Assembly (NCBI RefSeq): GCF_014170335.1
Contig: NZ_LZZS01000004.1
Coordinates: 620,001-684,000 of the forward strand
Direction: 5' to 3'
Source of the DNA: Achromobacter sp. UMC46
Lineage (GTDB): Bacteria > Pseudomonadota > Gammaproteobacteria > Burkholderiales > Burkholderiaceae_B
DNA length: 64,000 bases
Below are positions 57,886-64,000 of this stretch, piece after piece. Positions within the stretch are counted from its first letter, which is position 1. Each line of letters begins with the position of its first letter. The translations under genes and the position numbers were made by a program. A model generated the notes under the pieces. That model had not been told where the DNA came from and ran no database searches. It saw nothing but the letters and a program-made list of their open reading frames with translations.

Positions 57886-58680
57886 TCAGAGGATGGAGCG
57901 GACCACGCCGCCGTCGACGCGCAGCGCGGCGCCATTCGTGGCGGCGGCCTGCGTGGAGCAGGTGTAGACGACCATGTTGGCGACTTCTTCCACCGTGGCC
58001 AGGCGGCGCAGCAGGGAAGTCGGGCGGTGCTGGGCGATGAAGTCGCGTTCCATGTCGTCCTGGGACACGCCTTGCTCCTTGGCCATTTCGGCGAAGAAGT
58101 CGGCCACGCCCTCCGAGCGCGTCGGGCCGGGCAGCACGGCGTTGACGGTGACGCCGGTGCCGGCGGTCAGTTCGGCCAGCCCGCGCGACACGCCCAGCAG
58201 CGCGGTCTTGCTGACGCCATAGTGGATCATTTCAGCGGGAATCTGCACGCCGGACTCGCTGGAGATGAAGATGATCCGGCCCCAGTCGGCGGCCATCATG
58301 CGGGGCAGGTAGTAGCGCGACAGGCGGATGCCGCTCATGACGTTGGTGTCCAGCATCTGCTGCCAGTCGTCGTCCGTGATCTCGGTGAAGGACTTGGGCG
58401 CGAAGAAGCCGGCGTTGTTGACCAGGATGTCCACGTCGGGGTGGGCGGCGCAGACTGAGGCCGCGCCGTCGGCGGTGGCCAGGTCGGCCTGCACGGTGCT
58501 GACGCTTGCGGCCGGGAATTTCAGGGTGATGTCCTGGGCCGCGCGAGCCAGCTTGTCGGCGTTGCGGCCATGCAGTACGACGTCGGCGCCGGCTTCGGCC
58601 AGCCCGAGGGCGATAGCCAGCCCGATGCCGCCCGAGGACCCGGTGACCAGGGCTTTCTTGCCGTTCAGTTCGATTTTCAT
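57886..58680 (-). CDS. Short-chain dehydrogenase/reductase
   Basis: 264 residues. Rossmann motif TGSSGGIGLAIAL, ILVNNAGFF, catalytic Ser in FISSESG and YxxxK in YGVSKTALL. Substrate unknown. GGAG precedes the ATG. It is the first gene of the SDR-MDR unit and divergent from a LysR regulator 112 bases away, which probably controls it. Confidence 0.92.
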   Translation of the reverse strand: MKIELNGKKALVTGSSGGIGLAIALGLAEAGADVVLHGRNADKLARAAQDITLKFPAASVSTVQADLATADGAASVCAAHPDVDILVNNAGFFAPKSFTEITDDDWQQMLDTNVMSGIRLSRYYLPRMMAADWGRIIFISSESGVQIPAEMIHYGVSKTALLGVSRGLAELTAGTGVTVNAVLPGPTRSEGVADFFAEMAKEQGVSQDDMERDFIAQHRPTSLLRRLATVEEVANMVVYTCSTQAAATNGAALRVDGGVVRSIL

Positions 58681-58792
58681 GAGGTGACTCCAAAGAGGTC
58701 TGGGAACGAGGTCATCATTACCGAGTCCGGGACGATGAAAAACCGGCTAGCATCCGACTCAGTTTCAATAATTTTTTGAAAATGAGGCGATC

Positions 58793-59695
58793 ATGGTCCG
58801 GTTCGAGGACTTGAGGATCTTTGTGTCGGCGGCCGACCAAGGCAGCTTTTCCGCTGCCGCACGAGAGCTGGACCTGACGCCGGCAGTCGCCAGCGCCGCG
58901 CTCAAACGGCTGGAACTGACGCTTGAGACGCGCCTGTTCGTGCGCTCCACGCGCAGCCTGCGGCTGACGGGCGATGGCGAACGCTATCTGGAATATGCCC
59001 GCGCCGCGATCTCGACGCTTGAGGCCGGCAAGAATGCGATGGCCCGCGACAAGACGGCCATTTCGGGCACCTTGTCGGTCTCCATCCCGTCGGACCTGGG
59101 GCGCCACGTGCTGCTGCCCTGGCTGGACGATTTCCAGCACCAGCATCCGCGGGTCAGCTTCCAAGTGCGCATCAGCGACCGGCTGGCCGATCTGTACCGG
59201 CAGCCCGTCGATATCGCCATCCGCTACGGTACGCCGAATGATTCGGCGCTGGTGGCGCTGCCGCTGGCCGAGCACAACCGCCGTGTCGTGTGCGCATCGC
59301 CCGCGTATCTGGCGCGCCACGGGGTGCCGCAGGCGCCGCCTGATCTGCGCCGCCACAATTGCCTGTCGTTCGTGCTGGGCGAAACCTTGCATGACCGTTG
59401 GACCTTCGAGCGCGACGGCACCCGCACGACGGTGCCCGTCAAGGGCGACCGGGTGGGCGATGATGGCGACCTGGTGCGGCGTTGGGCGCTGGCTGGACAC
59501 GGCGTGGCCTATAAATCGCGCTACGACGTGCTGTCCGACCTGCGCGCTGGCCGGCTGGTTGAACTGTTGCCGGACTACGGCACCGAAGCTTCGCCCCTAT
59601 ACCTGCTGTGCGTGCACCGCATGCTCTTGTCGCCGGCCGTCAAACGCATGCGCGAATTCCTGCAGGAACGGTTCAGGCGTTTCGACGCGGGCTAG
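58793..59695 (+). CDS. LysR-family transcriptional regulator
   Basis: 300 residues. N-terminal HTH FVSAADQGSFSAAARELDLT, PAVASAALKRLE; then a periplasmic-binding-like effector domain (VSIPSDLGRHVLLPWLDDF, VDIAIRYGTPNDSALV). Divergent orientation suggests that it regulates the SDR/MDR operon in response to a reactive or aromatic compound, as related LysR regulators do; the effector is unknown. Confidence 0.92.
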   Translation: MVRFEDLRIFVSAADQGSFSAAARELDLTPAVASAALKRLELTLETRLFVRSTRSLRLTGDGERYLEYARAAISTLEAGKNAMARDKTAISGTLSVSIPSDLGRHVLLPWLDDFQHQHPRVSFQVRISDRLADLYRQPVDIAIRYGTPNDSALVALPLAEHNRRVVCASPAYLARHGVPQAPPDLRRHNCLSFVLGETLHDRWTFERDGTRTTVPVKGDRVGDDGDLVRRWALAGHGVAYKSRYDVLSDLRAGRLVELLPDYGTEASPLYLLCVHRMLLSPAVKRMREFLQERFRRFDAG

Positions 59696-59708
59696 CGGCG
59701 CAGCCGCG

Positions 59709-60230
59709 TCAATGCGGCGTCCGATGGTGCGCGCTGCCTGCCTGCTTGTTCGCTGCACGGGTGCGGGCCGCCTTCTTCGCCGCCGCCGAACGGCCGGCCG
59801 CGCCCTTGGTGGCGGCCGCTTTCCTGGCGGCGGCCGAGCGGTCCGCAGCGGTGCGCCGGCTCGCTGTCTTCGTGGCCTGACGCGACAGCGCGGCGCGCGA
59901 GACGGGCTTGGCGCCTTCCTTCTTCAACGCGGTGGTGGTGGCGCGGGCGCGCGTGGCGGACTTGGCGTGCCCGTCCTTGGCGGCATGGCTGTCTTGTTCT
60001 GCCTTGCGCTTGGTGGCCGGGCTGGCGGACTTGGAGGCCGGCAGCTTGACCCCTGCGCGCCGCGCCTGGGACAGCCCGATCGCGATGGCCTGTTTCGTGG
60101 ACCGCACGCCGTGCTTGCCTTCGCGGACATGCTCGATTTCTTCGCGTACGAATTCTCCGGCCTGCGTGGACGCCGACTTGCCTTGGCGCTTGTCGTGCCG
60201 GGCTCGTTCCAGGGTTTTTCGTTCAGGCAT
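59709..60230 (-). CDS. DUF6496 protein with histone H1-like Lys/Ala-rich tail
   Basis: 173 residues with AAGGAG upstream. The N-terminal domain (AGEFVREEIEHVREGKHGVR, STKQAIAIGLSQARRAGVKL) is DUF6496. The remainder is a low-complexity tail of Ala, Lys, Arg, Ser and Thr like histone H1, so binding to DNA is likely. Convergent with LysR. Confidence 0.85.
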   Translation of the reverse strand: MPERKTLERARHDKRQGKSASTQAGEFVREEIEHVREGKHGVRSTKQAIAIGLSQARRAGVKLPASKSASPATKRKAEQDSHAAKDGHAKSATRARATTTALKKEGAKPVSRAALSRQATKTASRRTAADRSAAARKAAATKGAAGRSAAAKKAARTRAANKQAGSAHHRTPH

Positions 60231-60413
60231 GGTGATCTCCTTGCGAGGTTGCGGGAGCAGAGCCGTCGCCTGTCGAGATCGGGCGACGAAACTCGTAACA
60301 CCACTCTAGCGCCGCGGGGGTATCCTGTGTGTTCGAATGGATTGCCGGTCGTAAGCGCCGGAAAGGCCCGCGCGCCGACGATTCACGACTCACACCCTTA
60401 GCGGAGACGAGCT

Positions 60414-60629
60414 ATGTCGAATCATGTCTACAAGCAAATCGAACTGGTGGGATCTTCCACCAAGTCCACCGATGATGCGATCGCCAAAGCCATCGAGCGC
60501 GCCTCGGAAACCCTGCGCAACCTGGATTGGTTCGAGGTCACCGAAGTGCGCGGCCATATCAAGGACGGCAAAGTGGCGCATTGGCAGGTCGGTTTGAAGA
60601 TCGGCATGCGGCTGGAAGGCGACAAGTAA
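60414..60629 (+). CDS. Dodecin flavin-binding protein
   Basis: 71 residues: KQIELVGSSTKSTDDAIAKA, Trp in NLDWFEVTEVRG and KDGKVAHWQVGLKIGMRLE match dodecin. It forms a dodecamer storing FMN/riboflavin pairs. GGAG precedes the ATG. Confidence 0.95.
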   Translation: MSNHVYKQIELVGSSTKSTDDAIAKAIERASETLRNLDWFEVTEVRGHIKDGKVAHWQVGLKIGMRLEGDK

Positions 60630-60648
60630 TTTCCCTGCGCTGCGCCTT

Positions 60649-61220
60649 TTTTGATCAGCCCTTCCAAGTGCTTGGCGGATAAGGACTTTTCGGGCTTGTT
60701 ATCCGACTGTTCATAGGCTTGTCCACATTCGATGGGGACAAGCCTGTCCACTTATCCCCATCGCTTTGCATCGCAAAATGTCGAGGGGGTTGATGCGCGT
60801 GCCTGCTCGTTCTTTGCCCGCTGCTTGCAAGTCCTTGCCGCATAAGGGTTTATAGCGACTACCCGCATACTGTCCTCAGGCTTATCCACATTTGGCGGGG
60901 ACAACCTGGGCCCGAAATCAGGCGCTTGGGCCTTTCTTGACCACCCCTTGCAGGGCATTGATATCGCAAGGAATTTCGGACCTGCCCTCAAGCTGTCCTC
61001 ATGCTTTTCCACAGAATGCTGGGACAAATCCACATGTCGTGCCGGGCTCGGAAAAGGCCTGGATGCGCATCCAGTCTTCTCGTGGATAAATGCGGAAAAA
61101 CTCATCCAAAAGGATGAATGGGCATTATTTGATCACCCCGCGCAAGTGCTTGGCAGGACAGGGTATTTCGGGTCTACCCCAAAGCTGTCCTCAACGTTCT
61201 CCACAGTTGGCGGGGATAAG
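60649..61220. repeat. Four diverged ~95-bp repeats with DnaA-box-like sequences
   Basis: Units lie at about 60649-60741, 60811-60905, 60932-61026 and 61127-61220. Each has tttgatcacccc..caagtgcttgg, then tatttcggg..tacc, ctgtcctca and a final ..tccaca..tggcggggacaa. The box is TTATCCACA at 60882-60890 (perfect DnaA box) and variants at 60719 (CTTGTCCACA), 61004 (CTTTTCCACA) and 61196 (GTTCTCCACA); TTATCCACG occurs reversed at 61081-61089. No gene is seen in 60630-61414. Confidence 0.75.
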
Positions 61221-61313
61221 TTGGCCCCCACTCCTCGCGCGCGTTGCGCGCTTGCTGCCCCCCGAGGGGGCTGCGCCGCCTTGGGGCGGCCCGGCGGTTC
61301 TTCTGCACGACTT

Positions 61314-61346
61314 TAAAAAAAAGCCCCCCGACGCATCGGGGGGCTT
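61314..61346 (-). terminator. Intrinsic terminator of the FMN reductase gene
   Basis: On the minus strand AAGCCCCCCGA and TCGGGGGGCTT pair around four bases, followed by eight Ts. Confidence 0.88.
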
Positions 61347-61414
61347 GATCGCCCGGAGGTAGATCGGGCGATCGGCGCCGGCTGGGACAGGGCCCTGGCC
61401 GGCAGCGGCGGCAA

Positions 61415-61969
61415 TCAGCTGTTTACTTTCTTGACCCAATCCACATAGCGGTCGATCCAGCCTTGCAGGAACTTGCGCGTGCCTTCGTTGGTGATGTTGA
61501 ACTGGTCGTCGACGAGGCCTTCCGTGTATTGCAGGAAGACTTCCGGCGTGGTCAGCGCAATGGCGCCCTCGGCGGCCAGGATGTTGCGCAGGTGCTGTTG
61601 CATCAGCGCGGTGCCGGCGGCGCTGGGCGATGCGCCGACGATGCCGACGGCCTTGCCCGGCCACGAGTTCTGGCCCCACGGGCGCGAACCCCAGTCAATG
61701 GCGTTCTTGATGGCGGCGGGCAGCGAACGGTTGTGTTCCGGCGAGACGAACAGGATGCCTTGCGCGTCGGCGATCTGCTGTTTGAGCTTGGCGGCCGGCG
61801 GCGGCAGGTTGTTCTCGTTGTCCTGGTTGTACAGCGGGATGTCGCCCAGGCTCACGTACTCGAACTTGAAATCGGCGGGAACCAGCTTTTCCAGGGCACG
61901 GGCCAGTCGCAAATTGATCGAGGCGGCGCGCAGGCTTCCGACGAAAACCGCAATCTTGTAGGTGCTCAT
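61415..61969 (-). CDS. NADPH-dependent FMN reductase (quinone/chromate reductase type)
   Basis: 184 residues from ATG 61969. The flavodoxin-like FMN site AVFVGSLRAASINLRLARAL and LFVSPEHNRSLPAAIKNAID, WGSRPWG are the ChrR/YieF-type signatures. It transfers electrons from NAD(P)H to quinones or metals by two-electron reduction. GGAG lies ten bases before the ATG; a longer upstream frame is unlikely. Confidence 0.92.
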   Translation of the reverse strand: MSTYKIAVFVGSLRAASINLRLARALEKLVPADFKFEYVSLGDIPLYNQDNENNLPPPAAKLKQQIADAQGILFVSPEHNRSLPAAIKNAIDWGSRPWGQNSWPGKAVGIVGASPSAAGTALMQQHLRNILAAEGAIALTTPEVFLQYTEGLVDDQFNITNEGTRKFLQGWIDRYVDWVKKVNS

Positions 61970-62095
61970 GGGGCGTGTGCTCCAACGGGTAAGGGAAGGT
62001 CCAGTGTAGACCTGGACCGCAACCCGCTCAATGCCGATTCCGCATAACGATATCGTGCGCAGGTCCACCGAGTGTGGCGGTGCGCAGTGACAGCC

Positions 62096-62470
62096 CTATG
62101 TCATCAGGCTGACGTGCGCGGACACCACGCGCCAACCCTCGGGCGTGCGCATCCAGGTCTGGCTTTGGCGGCCGGTGCGGTCGCTGCCGTCGCGCTGGAA
62201 CTCCAGGTTGGCCGTGGCGAAGTCGCGTCCGTAAGTGGTGATGGCGGTGCGCAGCACGCGGCGAGCCAGGCCCTGGGGTGAGCGCGCGGCGCGGAAGGCG
62301 CGGATGGCGTCGTAGCCGTACAGGTTTTCGCCGGCGCCGTAACGCAAGGTGTGGGGACTGTTCCAGAAGAGGGTGTCCAGCACGTCCACCTGGTTGTTCA
62401 CCAACGCCGTTTCATAGCGCTCCAGCGCCGCCGCCACTTCCGCCACGACGTCGGGCAGATTGATATCCAT
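62096..62470 (-). CDS. HpxZ/AtzH-like (DUF3225) NTF2-fold protein
   Basis: 124 residues from ATG 62470 with GGAGAAG upstream. [40 protein letters not shown] and [20 protein letters not shown] match HpxZ of oxalurate catabolism and AtzH. Its molecular role is not settled. No other hpx gene is in the window, though a GntR regulator lies nearby. Confidence 0.85.
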   Translation of the reverse strand: MDINLPDVVAEVAAALERYETALVNNQVDVLDTLFWNSPHTLRYGAGENLYGYDAIRAFRAARSPQGLARRVLRTAITTYGRDFATANLEFQRDGSDRTGRQSQTWMRTPEGWRVVSAHVSLMT

Positions 62471-62689
62471 GAGTCTTCTCCGCATGCACCGTTCTGGTGC
62501 GGGTTTCAGGGTAATCACCAATATGGTGTCTGCCGCGGTGCGCCGATCCGCGGGGAGAGCACCCGCCGGGGCATTGGCCCTGGGGAATGCCGCGCCGCAA
62601 GGCTGGCACGCCGCTTGCTAGGGTTAACACTGCACTCGCAATGCATCAGCAAGACATAACAAGCTGCACCGCTGCCCAGGAGTTCCGCC

Positions 62690-63232
62690 ATGTCCCGTTC
62701 CGCCATTTCCGCCCCGGTCACCATGCTGGTCACCCGGCACATCGCGCCCGAGCGCTACAGCGATTTCCTGTCCTGGATGCGTCAGGGCGAAATCCTGGCG
62801 GCGGGTTTCCCGGGGTTCCTCGGGTCTGGCGTGCTGCAGCCGCCGGAAGGCGGCGACCAATACCAGATCGTGCTGCGCTTCACCGATGCGGCCAGCCTTG
62901 CCCGCTGGGAAAAATCCTTGCCGCGCAGGATGTGGCTGGAACGCGGGGCGACGCTGGTGCGGGCCAGCCACGAGCATCGCGTCAGCGGCACCGACGGCTG
63001 GTTTGCGCCCAAGGCCGCCAGCGCGCCGCCGCGCTGGAAGCAGGCGGTCAGCATCTGGCTGGCCTATTTTCCGGTGCTGCTGGTGTTTTCGATTCTGGTC
63101 AGCGAACACTTGAGCATCCTGCCGATATTCTGGCGCGTGTTGATCACCAGCGTGATCCTGACGCCCATCATGGTGTTTGTCTGCATTCCCGTCATCACGC
63201 GCGTGCTGCAGCGCTGGCTGCGGGCCGGCTGA
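62690..63232 (+). CDS. ABM-domain membrane protein
   Basis: 180 residues. The N-terminal antibiotic-biosynthesis-monooxygenase fold (VTRHIAPERYSDFLSWMRQG, YQIVLRFTDAASLARW) is followed by two membrane segments (SIWLAYFPVLLVFSILV; VLITSVILTPIMVFVCIPV). This domain pairing is common in proteobacteria; activity unknown. AGGAG precedes the ATG. Confidence 0.85.
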   Translation: MSRSAISAPVTMLVTRHIAPERYSDFLSWMRQGEILAAGFPGFLGSGVLQPPEGGDQYQIVLRFTDAASLARWEKSLPRRMWLERGATLVRASHEHRVSGTDGWFAPKAASAPPRWKQAVSIWLAYFPVLLVFSILVSEHLSILPIFWRVLITSVILTPIMVFVCIPVITRVLQRWLRAG

Positions 63233-63262
63233 AGACGTTCCCTCGGCATCCCCGGGGCGGCC

Positions 63263-63970
63263 TCAGGCCGCCTTGGCGCGGCGCGTGGAATACAGCCGGT
63301 GCAGCGTGATCTTGCGCACCGCCGTCTGGCTTTCCTGGATATGGGCCTGCAGCAAGCGGGCGGCATCGGCGGCGTCGCCTGCCAGCAAGGCGCGCAAGAT
63401 CGCGCCATGCTCTTCGTAGGTCTTGCCGACACGGTCGGGCAAGGTGAAGTCCAGCCGCCGCACGATGCGGATGCGCTCGGTGGCGGCGCGGTGCACGCGC
63501 GCTATCTCGGGGTTGCCGGCTGCGGCTACGAGGTCGATGTGAAAGCGTTCGTCCAGATCGGCCAGCCATTCGCCGTCGCTGGAGCGCGCGCTTTCGTCCA
63601 CGAGCCAGATATCCGCCAGCGCATGCAGCGCGCGTACGGGGGGCGGCGACAGGCCCGGCGCGCACAGCGCATGCACGGCCGCGGTCTCCAGCACGCTGCG
63701 CAGCTCGTAGAAATGGTCCAGCGTGTTGAAGTCCAGCGGCTTGACCAGCCAGCCGTTGCGCTGCCGCACTTCTAGATAGCCCTCGCGTTCCAGCCGGAAC
63801 AGCGCTTCGCGCACGGGCGTGCGGCTGACTTGCAGGCGCTCCGCGATTTCGGTTTCCGTGAAACGGTCGCCCGGCGCCAGCCGGAAATCCAGGATGTCCC
63901 GTTTCAGCGACCCATAGGCCGTATCGGCCAGGGTGCGCGGCATGTCGATGGCAGCGAAAGCGGTTTCCAT
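63263..63970 (-). CDS. GntR-family (FCD) transcriptional regulator
   Basis: 235 residues. Winged helix DTAYGSLKRDILDFRLAPGD, TETEIAERLQVSRTPVREAL, then the FadR C-terminal domain with DLDERFHIDLVAAAGNPEI and a C-terminal RHI-like helix (ARLLQAHIQESQTAV). It binds a carboxylic acid effector by family precedent. Possible regulation of neighbouring or outside genes; AAGG precedes the ATG. Confidence 0.92.
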   Translation of the reverse strand: METAFAAIDMPRTLADTAYGSLKRDILDFRLAPGDRFTETEIAERLQVSRTPVREALFRLEREGYLEVRQRNGWLVKPLDFNTLDHFYELRSVLETAAVHALCAPGLSPPPVRALHALADIWLVDESARSSDGEWLADLDERFHIDLVAAAGNPEIARVHRAATERIRIVRRLDFTLPDRVGKTYEEHGAILRALLAGDAADAARLLQAHIQESQTAVRKITLHRLYSTRRAKAA

Positions 63971-64000
63971 AGCGTGGCCTTGAATGGGATCGGAAAGGGG

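Overview
The window is GC-rich DNA from a betaproteobacterium of the Alcaligenaceae, most likely Achromobacter. This follows from the chromosomal gene order (dapA-bamC, roxA-mutS) and protein sequences resembling Achromobacter/Bordetella, recognised from memory rather than a search. Chromosomal genes occupy about 1-9994 and 52989-64000. Between them lies a complete temperate siphophage of about 43 kb, bounded by a perfect 20-bp direct repeat (tgcatcatcggggtgtggcc) at 9995-10014 and 52969-52988.

The repeat lies inside the 5' end of mutS. The mutS body (leftward, ending at 7402) now begins with codons supplied by phage DNA. The displaced native promoter, start codon and first 20 codons sit 43 kb away beyond the right end of the phage (52953-53030). 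The lysogen therefore makes a hybrid MutS from phage-provided expression signals, and excision would restore the native gene. roxA overlaps mutS by ATGA and may be affected too. A second, decayed copy of the mutS promoter/start region near 53314-53400 suggests that the site has been used before.

Phage layout, left to right. The integrase (10244-11536) lies next to attL. A long leftward early operon (21797 down to 11533) encodes zinc-ribbon proteins, a string of very small proteins, a tRNA-like relic, RdgC, a ParB-like protein, unknown proteins, a C5 DNA methyltransferase and an AlpA-type regulator. The switch region 22075-23411 is lambda-like: a LexA-type CI repressor, six 17-bp operators (TTACC-N5-GGTAA) in two groups of three, P_L with a boxA in its leader, P_RM, P_R and a probably leaderless cro. 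The rightward early operon carries a CII-like protein, a nuclease, an O-like initiator with 22-bp iterons inside its gene, a P-like helicase loader, a PD-(D/E)XK nuclease and a Q-like regulator. It is followed by a candidate late promoter, a terminator and a tRNA-Gly. The late region has accessory genes (a membrane protein, a Dam-type methylase, HicAB), then HNH, terminase, HK97-type head genes, tail genes with a GGGAAAC -1 frameshift, a 1868-aa tape measure, fibre, holin, endolysin and nested Rz/Rz1. The right end carries cargo: a lipoprotein, two small divergent genes around a LexA box, an SRAP DNA-repair protein and a phospholipase-D-like protein beside attR.

Right flank: catalase, aldose 1-epimerase, an MDR/SDR oxidoreductase pair opposite a LysR regulator, a histone-like DUF6496 protein, dodecin, an intergenic array of about 95-bp repeats containing DnaA-box-like sequences (60649-61220), an FMN reductase, an HpxZ-like protein, an ABM-domain membrane protein and a GntR regulator. 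I saw no CRISPR array, rRNA gene or insertion sequence.
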